Positions 1-7,500 of a DNA stretch of 7,703 nucleotides are shown piece after piece. The position numbers and the translations under genes are program-made. Numbering within the stretch: position 1 is the stretch's first letter; each line of letters begins with the position of its first letter. Below the pieces are notes generated by a model. The model was not told where the DNA came from, ran no database searches, and saw nothing but the letters and a program-made list of their open reading frames with translations. The DNA comes from Flavobacterium sp. (GTDB taxonomy: Bacteria; Bacteroidota; Bacteroidia; Flavobacteriales; Flavobacteriaceae). Location: NCBI GenBank assembly GCA_027483785.1, contig JAIXTU010000057.1, positions 1 through 7,703 on the forward strand. The letters are read 5' to 3'.

Positions 1-595
1 AGAAAAACCAGCCAATTGCGCAAAAACGAGGAAATCGCCAGAAAAATCGAATTAAAAACAACGTTCCCGCTTCAATTCCAAAATGTCCGGTCGCGGCAAC
101 CCATCCCAACATAAACGGAATAGCACCCGGAAAAGCACCCACAAAAACCGAAAGGGGAGTAATGGTTTTTAAAGGCGTATAGGCACAGGTGTACAAGAAA
201 ATCGATATCGCCCCAAACATGGCCGTTTGCTCGTTAATCGAATACAAGATCACCAGCCCAAGTAGCGTCATCAGCGTAGCCACAATAAACGCTTTGGTAA
301 CCGACATGCGGCCAGACGGAATAGGTCTGTTCTTTGTCCGATCCATCAACGCATCCAAATCTTTTTCAATAATTTGGTTATACGCATTACTAGCTCCAAC
401 CATGCAGTAGCCGCCAATAGCCAACAAAATTAAGGTGTAAAAGGTCTGTAAATTAACGGTTTCAATTCCTAATAAGAATCCGGCAACACTCGAAAAAACA
501 ACACTTACAGCCAAACCGGCTTTGGTAATTTCTTTAAAATCGAAGAAAAGCGCTTTAACTGTAAAAATGTTTTGTTTCTCTGCCTGTGTTTGCAT
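1..595 (-). CDS. cyoE: Protoheme IX farnesyltransferase / heme O synthase (N-terminal part, 3' end outside window)
   Basis: 198 codons of a UbiA-superfamily membrane prenyltransferase (CyoE/CtaB) that adds a farnesyl group to heme B to make heme O, needed for heme-copper terminal oxidases. The ATG at 595 is preceded in frame by TAG 12 nt upstream, which fixes the start. Visible landmarks are hydrophobic helices near 25-45 and 52-70; the polyprenyl-diphosphate/Mg-binding loop NQIIEKDLDALMDRTKNRP (73-91), with D79, D81, D85, R86 and R90; helices near 101-119 and 124-137; YTPLKT (139-144); and GAFPGAIPFMLGW (153-165). About 100 residues are missing beyond the left edge. Oddity: the next conserved motif, normally close to FFWQFPHFWAIGW, reads FFWRFPRFCAIGW here (184-196), with R also at 183 where Gln is expected; see findings. 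The frame is otherwise intact. cyoE and ctaB are alternative symbols for this gene. Confidence 0.94.
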   Translation of the reverse strand, partial: MQTQAEKQNIFTVKALFFDFKEITKAGLAVSVVFSSVAGFLLGIETVNLQTFYTLILLAIGGYCMVGASNAYNQIIEKDLDALMDRTKNRPIPSGRMSVTKAFIVATLMTLLGLVILYSINEQTAMFGAISIFLYTCAYTPLKTITPLSVFVGAFPGAIPFMLGWVAATGHFGIEAGTLFLIRFFWRFPRFCAIGWFF

Positions 596-623
596 GATGG
601 CTATCTAGACCGCTACGGGTGCG

Positions 624-631
624 CAAAGATA
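624..631 (-). promoter_or_regulatory. Candidate Bacteroidota -7 box for heme O synthase gene
   Basis: On the minus strand this reads TATCTTTG, an exact TAnnTTTG match, ending 29 nt before the ATG at 595. No TTG -33 element lies at 17-23 nt; the nearest are at about 12 and 28 nt. The box sits just downstream of the GC-rich element and gives this gene its own likely promoter. Confidence 0.5.
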
Positions 632-706
632 AGTCAGCATTTTCAATTTAACCGAATAACAATTCGAAATAGTTCGTTAATAAGGGGTTCTATTTTTTGG
701 GCGCAC

Positions 707-748
707 CGGCAAAACAACTCCCGAAAGTACCTCCTTACGGTTTTGCCG
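707..748. repeat. 9-bp inverted repeat, 24-nt loop
   Basis: CGGCAAAAC at 707-715 pairs perfectly with GTTTTGCCG at 740-748. On the minus strand the loop contains AAGGAGGT, a full Shine-Dalgarno-like string, but no plausible ORF follows. It could be a transcript-stabilising or processing hairpin at the 3' end of the remB-like mRNA, or one end of a repeat element. No U-tract follows it. Confidence 0.5.
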
Positions 749-758
749 TCCTGCTTTC

Positions 759-793
759 GCTCATAGTCCTCGCATCGTAGCTCGTATCCTCGC
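759..793. repeat. Imperfect short direct repeat
   Basis: GCTCATAGTCCTCGC (759-773) and GCTCGTATCCTCGC (780-793) differ by one substitution and one inserted base, and are separated by 6 nt. They sit in the middle of the GC-rich intergenic element and look like an internal duplication within it. Confidence 0.45.
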
Positions 794-853
794 CACATGC
801 TGCGGGCTAATCCGCTCAATCAGTTGCGCAACAGCCGTCCGTACGATAAAAGT

Positions 854-2950
854 CTAATAATCGAAATACATATTAAATAAGTCGGCACGAATTCCCAACG
901 AAAACCAAGTAGTTTGCAATGATTTTACCGTAAGTGTCTCCGTTTCCGGACTAAAGTTGCGTACCATCAAATGTGCAAAAGCTTTCAAATTCGTCACCGG
1001 ATTTACTATATAACCAGCCTGTAATTCACCGATAAACAAATCGGTTTTGTTTCCCTGTCCGACCAACACATTGGTATCAAACGGACGATCAGTGTTATAA
1101 TTCTTATACGGATCGCCGCCGTAGTTAAAATTGTCGGTATCGGTTTCAAAATCCAAACCACGAATACCGAAAGTGAGTTTCGCTTCGCCAAAATAACGGC
1201 CTTTTTGGTAACGCCCAATAAGCACCAATTCTTCTAAATTCGCGCCCCATTGGTGCCCCAATGCTTGATTGTTATGTCCGTAATTTGTTAACGGATCGCT
1301 GTGTTGATACACATACGGACGCAATCGGTTGTACTCAGCTTGCAAATTCAAACCTTTAATTTTAAACGCATCGAAATACTTCACACCTAATTGATAACCG
1401 TATTTATTACGCCAACTTTTGTTCTGTTCCTGAATATCGCCCAAAGCAAATTCGTCTAGGATAAATTGCCCGTAACCCGTAACCGCGTTGTTGAATTTAT
1501 ATTTGGCAGTTAAACCTAAAACGGCATTTCCGCTACGTGCCGACGAGGTAAACTCCACCGAACGGTAAAAAATAATCGGATTTATAAAATTCGAATCAAA
1601 TCCGCGCCCGTTCGAGTTCGTCCAAACAACCGATTCAAAGAATCCGAGATTGAGGCGGTTTGATACGTTCCAACTCAAATAATGGTTCGCCATGTACTTA
1701 CTGGCGTATGTGCGTTCTTGGGTAACTTCAGGACGCACGTCTTTCAAAAACAAATACGTATTCGTGTACTTAATCTTCCAAAATCGGGTATTCACTTTTA
1801 TGAACGGATAGGGTGAGGCGCCGTCGGACAGTAATAACGAACGGTAACCATCGCCCAAGAAATTTCTTCCGTAACCCAATTGCAAGTCGATAAAATCCGA
1901 GGGAGTAACGGTAATAATCGCCTCAGCCGAAGGAAAGTCGTATGAGTCGGTTTTAAAACGTTTGGCAATGCCAACGCCGGGAATAATTGCCGGATCTCCT
2001 CCGGAAGGCGCGATCGATTCTGCGTAAGCGTTATAAAAACCAGCAAACCGACCCTGACTCTCATATATCGATGTTGTAAAAACAATTGCTTTTCCCAAAC
2101 CACCTTGGAGCTGCACGCCACGGGTATTTTGAAAAGTCGAATTGTTATCGAAATCGTTTGTTCGGCCCATACGTAAATCCACAAACGGATTGAGTGTAAA
2201 CCAATAATCTTTACCTTGAAACTCAAAGAAATTCTCGTTCCAGAACTTGCGTCCCCACCAACCTTTGCGATCTTTTTTCATCGCTACCGTAGCTGCCTGA
2301 ATGTCGAAATACTTGGAAACCTCTGCGTAAGTATAGGGCTTCGACCCGGTGTGATTGTTAGTGCCCATTTGGTTTAACGATTTGTCGAACCAACTGTAAT
2401 AAAAGTGCGAGAACGGAATATTTAGTTTGCTGGTAAATTGCGGATTGTTAAAAGGTAGCGACTTAATACTGTCGAGTTCGTTAGATTTTTTTTGCAAGTC
2501 CAGTCGAAACGAACGGTCAATACGTTCCTTTGTTTCCTCTGGGGTAACTTCATTAAACGGAAAGCGAATTTTATAGGTAAATTTTTGATACGCTGGTTTT
2601 CCGTTATTAACACCGGGTTTTAGAGTGGGCAACATTCCTATAACGCGCTTAGCTTCTTGAATGAGTTCGGGATAAACGGCATCAGCAAAAAGAAATTGCG
2701 CTTTTCCTTCGGTATCTACAGCAAACAATACGGTAACAGTTCCGCGGTATCCGGCGGTTTTAATGGCCTCTGGAATTTGAAAGTTATCACTTACAAAAGT
2801 TTGCAACGTTTGATTGAAACAATTTTTTTGTTCGGCTAGCTCTAAGTTCTCACAAGATGGAAACAACGGAACGCGATCGCGATCTTGCGCCTTTACAACT
2901 TGAGATATCAAGCAAAATAGGGTAATAATAATGGAGTAGTGCTTTCTCAT
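854..2950 (-). CDS. RemB/Wzi-like outer-membrane beta-barrel protein with N-terminal TonB-C-like domain
   Basis: A 698-residue exported protein. A signal peptide covers residues 1-21 (MRKH, hydrophobic core, VKA before QDRD). Residues about 28-132 resemble a TonB C-terminal domain: FPSCE...C (C33, C44), then IPEAIKTAGYRGTVTVLFAVD (split near G67), EAKRVIGMLP (99-108), KPG (111-113) and a closing strand near 124-132. A linker (134-225) follows, then a long barrel-like region from about residue 230, starting with the aromatic-rich GWWGRKFWNENFF and continuing in alternating strands to a final Tyr. No T9SS C-terminal sorting domain is evident, so outer-membrane insertion is more likely than surface secretion. 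The barrel and its neighbourhood with sprA and gcvH fit the Wzi/RemB group linked to gliding or surface polysaccharide; I recall remB lying close to sprA in Flavobacterium johnsoniae, but cannot check it here. The one-base TGATG overlap with deoC suggests coupled translation. Outer-membrane location is well supported; RemB identity is moderate. Confidence 0.8.
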   Translation of the reverse strand: MRKHYSIIITLFCLISQVVKAQDRDRVPLFPSCENLELAEQKNCFNQTLQTFVSDNFQIPEAIKTAGYRGTVTVLFAVDTEGKAQFLFADAVYPELIQEAKRVIGMLPTLKPGVNNGKPAYQKFTYKIRFPFNEVTPEETKERIDRSFRLDLQKKSNELDSIKSLPFNNPQFTSKLNIPFSHFYYSWFDKSLNQMGTNNHTGSKPYTYAEVSKYFDIQAATVAMKKDRKGWWGRKFWNENFFEFQGKDYWFTLNPFVDLRMGRTNDFDNNSTFQNTRGVQLQGGLGKAIVFTTSIYESQGRFAGFYNAYAESIAPSGGDPAIIPGVGIAKRFKTDSYDFPSAEAIITVTPSDFIDLQLGYGRNFLGDGYRSLLLSDGASPYPFIKVNTRFWKIKYTNTYLFLKDVRPEVTQERTYASKYMANHYLSWNVSNRLNLGFFESVVWTNSNGRGFDSNFINPIIFYRSVEFTSSARSGNAVLGLTAKYKFNNAVTGYGQFILDEFALGDIQEQNKSWRNKYGYQLGVKYFDAFKIKGLNLQAEYNRLRPYVYQHSDPLTNYGHNNQALGHQWGANLEELVLIGRYQKGRYFGEAKLTFGIRGLDFETDTDNFNYGGDPYKNYNTDRPFDTNVLVGQGNKTDLFIGELQAGYIVNPVTNLKAFAHLMVRNFSPETETLTVKSLQTTWFSLGIRADLFNMYFDY

Positions 2951-3699
2951 CAGTAATCTGAAGTAGTTTTTTCTTGGTTAACCAACTGCAAAGCAGCGGA
3001 AGTTCCTATGCGTTTAACACCCATTTTAATGTATTGTTGTGCTTGTTCAAAAGTACGAATTCCGCCGGAGGCTTTCACCGGAAGTGGAAATCCGTTTTCT
3101 AATAAAATGGCTACCGTTTCTCGAGTTGCACCACTGCTAACTGTCGTGGCCGATTGATAAAATCCTGTCGATGTTTTCAGAAAAATTCGGTGCAAATCGT
3201 TTTCATGAAAGCGATCAACACAATACTGTTTGATCTTTGAAACTACCTTTATCAACGAAGCAGGATCGATAGCTGCAGTCTCTAATATAATCTTACTCGT
3301 CTTTCCTGCTCCCTGCACCAAATCAATTACTTGAAAAATATCGAAATAAAAAGCAGTCGTTTCGCCTTCATGTAATAAATGGTAATTGCATACAACATCA
3401 ACTTCTTCCGCGCCGAGCGAAAATGCTTCGCGACAAGCATTCAATTTATCTTGCGTACTGCTATTGCCAAGTGGAAAATCGATAACGGTTGCAAAAATCG
3501 GGCGGTGCGTATCTTTAGAAAAGTAATCTATGGTGGTTTTAAGTTCGTTTGGATGCACCACAACGGCTTTTACGCTAGCTAGTTTAGATTCTTCTAGAAA
3601 TGTAGTAAACGCAGTTCGGTAGGCAACTTCGTCGGTAAAGTCGGCAGGTTTCTTAAGAAAAGTAGCATCCAAAAACGATGCGAATTGAGTTTCGTTCAT
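2950..3699 (-). CDS. deoC: Deoxyribose-phosphate aldolase (DERA)
   Basis: A class I aldolase that splits 2-deoxy-D-ribose 5-phosphate into glyceraldehyde 3-phosphate and acetaldehyde, in the catabolism of deoxynucleosides. From the ATG at 3699 it is 249 residues. A GTG two codons upstream (3705) gives 251 residues; I prefer ATG, and the numbers here follow the 251-residue form. The TIM-barrel motifs are intact: VIDFPLGN (74-81), the catalytic Asp in EVDVVCN (D103), the Schiff-base lysine in LKTSTGF (K177), and the proton-relay lysine in PVKASGGIR (K211). The protein ends in Tyr, as E. coli DERA does, where the C-terminal Tyr contributes to catalysis. No other deo or nucleoside-uptake gene is nearby, so its place between a vanZ-like gene and an outer-membrane barrel looks like operon packing rather than a pathway cluster. 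The vanZ-like gene ends 67 nt upstream; TGA overlaps the next ATG (TGATG). A weak -7-like TACCTTTA lies at 3730-3737. Confidence 0.96.
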   Translation of the reverse strand: MNETQFASFLDATFLKKPADFTDEVAYRTAFTTFLEESKLASVKAVVVHPNELKTTIDYFSKDTHRPIFATVIDFPLGNSSTQDKLNACREAFSLGAEEVDVVCNYHLLHEGETTAFYFDIFQVIDLVQGAGKTSKIILETAAIDPASLIKVVSKIKQYCVDRFHENDLHRIFLKTSTGFYQSATTVSSGATRETVAILLENGFPLPVKASGGIRTFEQAQQYIKMGVKRIGTSAALQLVNQEKTTSDY

Positions 3700-3766
3700 T
3701 TGCACAGAAGCGTTTTCGCGTGTCGTTGATAAAGGTACTAAATCATTTTTTGAGATCGGTCTCTGC

Positions 3767-4159
3767 TTAGGAGGCGGTTTGCTTTCGTCGGTTTACGCGC
3801 CGAAATAGGCTATAAGAAAGAATAAATGTAACCGTTCCGAGGCTGTTTCCCATAACGTCACGCCAGTCTCCTTGTCTGCCTACAGTGCAGTAGTGCTGCA
3901 AAAACTCAATAATAACGCCGTAGCTAAACGACAATAGTGCGGCATGTTTCAAATTACTACTCTTAGGTTTTTCCGGTTTCCATTCTGCGAAAGCGAAAAA
4001 CCAAAGCGCAGTAAATATGAAATGAAAAGTGAAATGCGATAGCTTGTCGAACTCGTAAATCTTAACGTGCGGCAAACCGGAAACGTCAGTTAAACAGAGG
4101 TACAAAACTACGGCACTCCACAATATTGCGGGTACACTTTTTATGATTTTAGCCGCCAA
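3767..4159 (-). CDS. VanZ-like family membrane protein
   Basis: A 130-residue integral membrane protein with about four helices (roughly residues 9-25, 44-60, 73-90 and 101-118) and a basic C-terminal tail (FRRVNRRKQ). It carries the VanZ-like signature residues: D38-K39-x2-H42-F43 before helix 2, E85-x2-Q88 at the end of helix 3, and the R95-x-GDW-x-D101-x3-N105-x2-G108 loop entering helix 4. The family is named after a teicoplanin-resistance accessory protein, but the biochemical role of most members is unknown, so no resistance function should be inferred. The start is TTG at 4159, directly preceded in frame by TGA. No in-frame ATG or GTG lies before the first helix, so a non-ATG start overlapping gcvH by 11 nt is the best reading and suggests translational coupling. 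Another TTG at codon 13 would cut into helix 1 and is less likely. Confidence 0.88.
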   Translation of the reverse strand: MAAKIIKSVPAILWSAVVLYLCLTDVSGLPHVKIYEFDKLSHFTFHFIFTALWFFAFAEWKPEKPKSSNLKHAALLSFSYGVIIEFLQHYCTVGRQGDWRDVMGNSLGTVTFILSYSLFRRVNRRKQTAS

Positions 4160-4529
4160 TCAATGCTTTGTAATCGGTGTCGCTGAGTAGTGTTTCAAAG
4201 TCGGCCGGATTCTCAACTTTAATTTTAATCATCCAACCATCGCCATACGGATCAGTATTTACCAGTTCTGGATCCGATTCAAGTTTGTCATTAAAGGCAA
4301 TAATTTCTCCAGAAATAGGAAGGAACAAATCCGAAACTGTTTTTACAGCTTCAACAGTTCCGAAAACTTCGTCTTTAGCCAAAGTTTGGTCGAGGGTTTC
4401 AACTTCTACGTAAACAATATCACCGAGTTCTTTTTGAGCAAAGTCGGTAATTCCAACAGTAACGATGTTGCCATCAATACTTGCCCATTCGTGATCTTTC
4501 GTGTAACGTAAATTAGAAGGTATGTTCAT
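4149..4529 (-). CDS. gcvH: Glycine cleavage system H protein
   Basis: A 126-residue, full-length H protein, the cytoplasmic lipoyl carrier that shuttles the aminomethyl group between the P, T and L proteins during glycine breakdown to CO2, NH3 and methylene-THF. It opens with the conserved YTKDHEW (residues 9-15). It contains the lipoylation motif GTVEAVKTVSDL, with the modified lysine at K63, and the C-terminal NxDPYGDGWMIKI motif. The ATG at 4529 gives the standard family N-terminus; no strong Shine-Dalgarno is seen. gcvP, gcvT and the L protein are not in the window, so the gene is separated from its partners, and its neighbours are sprA and a vanZ-like gene. Its last 11 nt overlap the vanZ-like start. 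From memory, sprA next to gcvH recurs in Flavobacteriia. A lipoyl carrier for another complex is possible, but the sequence fits GcvH throughout. Confidence 0.98.
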   Translation of the reverse strand: MNIPSNLRYTKDHEWASIDGNIVTVGITDFAQKELGDIVYVEVETLDQTLAKDEVFGTVEAVKTVSDLFLPISGEIIAFNDKLESDPELVNTDPYGDGWMIKIKVENPADFETLLSDTDYKALIGG

Positions 4530-4550
4530 GAGGTGTTGTTTTAATTTCTA

Positions 4551-4558
4551 CAAAAGTA
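4551..4558 (-). promoter_or_regulatory. Candidate Bacteroidota -7 box for gcvH
   Basis: On the minus strand this reads TACTTTTG, an exact match to the Bacteroidota -7 consensus TAnnTTTG. It lies in the short sprA-gcvH gap, with its end 22 nt before the gcvH ATG. That would give a leader of roughly 15 nt. No TTG -33 box is seen at the usual 17-23 nt spacing, which lowers confidence. If real, it would drive gcvH, the vanZ-like gene, deoC and the remB-like gene separately from sprA. Confidence 0.5.
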
Positions 4559-4577
4559 TCAAATCTGCGGATGTTTT

Positions 4578-7500
4578 CTAATTTCCGAAGTTATATCTGA
4601 GCGTAAATCCGGAACGTATATTTGTAATCGGGAACGCTGTTGAGATAACTGCTTTCGAAAAAGAGTGATCGTAGAAGAAAATGGCAGTGAAATTCTTACT
4701 AAACGAATAGTCGGCGGTTAATTTTAGGTTCCAAAGATTTTGCCCGCCACCGAGTTGGTTGTTGTCGTAATCAAGATATCGAACGATCGTTTTGTTGTTT
4801 CTCAAGGTGAAATCGGCTCGTAAATTTATATCGGATTTGATTACACCTGTTGGGTTATCTGCAAGAGCAGAATTAAAAATAACGTCTTTAATTCGATAAC
4901 CTAATCCAATAATGTATTCCATTCCTTGCACTTCAGTAAGCAAGTTGTTATCGAAACTCAACGAAAGAGCGCGGTCTTTTTTCAATTCGGCGGTAACTTT
5001 CATCGAATTTTGCATTTCCATATCAATTTTGATAAGTGGATTAAACTGCTCTACCAAGTTGATGTTAGAAATGATAGTCTTTGAAAAGAAATTTCCGCCC
5101 GCATCTAAACCGTTCGGATTGTTGTCGAATTCGAAGTTCGAACGGAAGGCGTTAATGGTATACGATGCGCGATACCCGTGTTGTAAACTAAAGCGTTTAA
5201 ATCGGTCTTTAAAGAACTTATAGCGCATCAAGCCACTGTATTTGATGTTCCAGTTTGGAATTGGGAAATTTCTGAACGGACTTAAAGAAACATCATTGGC
5301 ATCTTGACCTACATAAGCAGCCATAAAAGCGGGTAGAAGCACTTGCTGACTATTTTTGCCGTAGCCATTCGGATATCCTTCCGCGTCGACATCCGTTGGA
5401 TCGAGACCGCGTTGTGCGGCTAAACGTTGAGCAATCACCAAACGATTTTCTCTAAAATCATCAAAGGCTGCCGAGCCCGTTTCATCGCTCGCTGAAAAGG
5501 CAGTTCGAATGAGGTTGGTTGAAATGGAGAAGTTTCCAAATTCGTATGGTGCACGTGGGTTGTAATTACCGTCGCTAACGTCGAACTGTTCACTTTGGTT
5601 ATTCACGTAGGTGCGGTTTGCTACTAAGTCGATTTTAAAATCTGGGAATAAGTCGATGTTAGCAGTAGCATCGATTGTTTTGGAAAGCACCTGAGAGTAG
5701 TTTCCGTTAAAATCTGGATAGTTGGTTAACCAACCGTTTTTAGCTGCTTCGTAGCGAACGTCGGCCTGACTACCAAACACGAAACCTAAACTAGGCTTGC
5801 TACTTCCGAAGAATCCTAAACCTGGTAAATAGCCTGGTAAAATGGTACCTGCTGTTTCTGTGTAGTTTACTTGAACATTTTTAACGCTTGTAAGCACTCC
5901 AATTAGTCCGGTCATGAAAACACCACGCTCATTTTGAGCGGCTGTTTTTTGAGCAACAACTTTCTCTCCGGGTTTTGGGGCTGCTGCAGGTTTAGTAGGT
6001 TGCTTGGCTTTTTTACCAGTAAGACCAATGTAACGGTAAAACAAGTCCATGTTTAGTGTCGTATTTAAACGATGCGCGCTATTGTTCTGAATGGTGTTAC
6101 CTAAGTTGTAGGTAAGCCCGTTTACGTCGGTAAAGGCCTGAAGTGCTTCCGATGCGCGTTGCCATTGATAATCGCCGGTATAGGTGTACGACGATTTCAA
6201 GAAACTCAAGAATGGCAATTTGCTTAAAGGCAATTCGTAATTGACGGTAAGTTGACGGTTGTGTGTATTGGCTTCACCCACGTTTAAGAAATCTTGCCAA
6301 ATGGAGAAATTTTCGATAGGTGTACCATCGGCTTGAAGGAAATTCTGAACCAAATTGCTGTTCGAAGCTTGATAGTTCACCTTTAGGTTTTTGGTGATGT
6401 TGTAGTTAAATCCGTATTGGTAATTGAACAAGAAATTTCTTCGGAAAAGCGGATCTAACCCAATTCCTTGCACATCTACTTGTCTGAACTGTTGTCTGTT
6501 GTATTGTCTAAGTACCGTTGAACTGAAGTTAATGTTTGTGGGCAGGTAATTGAAGTTGAAGTCGCTCAATAGCTTCCAATAACTGCTTTTCGACATGAAC
6601 TTGGTTTTCTTGAACGGTTCCACAGGTTTCGATTGAAACGTGTACGAGTAATCGGCGGTCGTTCGAACTTGCTGATCGAGGAAATCTTCGATTTCGTAAT
6701 CATGACGTTTCGTTTCGTTAAATGAGTAACCAAGCGTCAGGTTTTCAACATCGTAAATACGTTGTTTTTGTTCGGGTGCACGTTCTTTCTTAACTCCAAT
6801 AAAGTTAATGCTCTTAGTTTTGGTGTACTCGATGGCACGTTCGCGAATGTTGTCGCGTTCAGCCGGATCTGCAGTTGCGTCGATAAGCTGATCCAGCTTA
6901 ATATCTTGATTGAACGGATCGTATTCTGGAGTAATTATTTCCTCACCAACGCCGTAGTTAAACGGAATGTTTACACCCCATTTTTTAGGAAGCAATTTTC
7001 CGACATTGATGTTGGTAACGATATTGTACTGTCTGATATCTTCCCGACTGCGTTCATTCGGACCGTCTTCCAGGGAACCGAAACCAATGGTCGACATACG
7101 TCCGGTGGCTGAAATTGTTGCAAAATCTGCTAAATTACCATCCAAGCTAGCAACGGCTGCCATACCGCCTTGGTTATCCATTTCGGCTAACCGCAATTCG
7201 TTAAACCAAACTTCGCCCACAATTTCGTTACCCGACACAGCTACAACTTCGGGATTATTTTTAACACCCACCATCAGTGTTCGCACCAAACCAAAATTCG
7301 GATTTCCTTTAACACTAATTCGCATTTCATTGACTTTTCCAGCTAGCGATGGATCAAGTTCTGATTCATTTAACGAGTAAACTCCATCGACAGCGCCACT
7401 TGGGTTTTGTAATGCCAAGACTTTTAGTTTTGTCAGTAAACTTAAGTTTAGGTCTACTTCATTTTCTTGCGGCCAAACCAATTCGGCGGCTAAGTTTCCG

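Larger units (their letters stand above)
701..848. repeat. GC-rich intergenic element with palindromes and short direct repeats
   Basis: This stretch, between the end of the remB-like gene and the farnesyltransferase promoter, is about 57% GC over 701-840, against AT-rich flanks. It contains a 9-bp inverted repeat, CGGCAAAAC (707-715) with GTTTTGCCG (740-748); two near-copies of GCTCATAGTCCTCGC (759-773 and 780-793); a short hairpin GCGG (802-805) / CCGC (812-815); and a perfect 10-bp palindrome GTTGCGCAAC (823-832). I see no supported gene in it. The features suggest a mobile or dispersed intergenic repeat, or a structured 3' UTR of the remB-like transcript. No T-run follows the hairpins on the minus strand, so it is not a classic intrinsic terminator. 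Confidence 0.5.

Noticed and set aside
716..739. AAGGAGGT on the minus strand inside the hairpin loop, a perfect Shine-Dalgarno-like string.
   Set aside because: No credible ORF starts after it (only a ~19-codon TTG frame), and genes in this window do not use strong Shine-Dalgarno sites.
189..766. Plus-strand open frames of 73 and 64 codons opposite the heme O synthase gene and its upstream gap.
   Set aside because: The first is antisense to a conserved membrane enzyme; the second runs from its start into the intergenic repeat-like patch. Neither has a recognisable protein signature.
761..853. The remB-like reading frame continues for 30 sense codons past its TAG stop, to a TGA at 761-763.
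   Set aside because: A 30-codon open stretch in GC-rich DNA is expected fairly often by chance; the main protein already ends in a plausible terminal barrel strand, and nothing suggests readthrough.
3730..3737. TACCTTTA on the minus strand, a one-mismatch -7 box before deoC.
   Set aside because: The last consensus base is wrong and no -33 element is visible; deoC can be transcribed from upstream. Too weak to list as a feature.
3742..3763. GAGA/TCTC mini-hairpin on the minus strand between the vanZ-like gene and deoC, followed by an A-run.
   Set aside because: Only four base pairs, and it is followed by A rather than T on the transcribed strand, so it is not a terminator.
6762..7380. Plus-strand open frames of 116 and 137 codons opposite sprA.
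   Set aside because: They are antisense to a clearly conserved protein, overlap each other, and show no recognisable domain; they are shadow frames.
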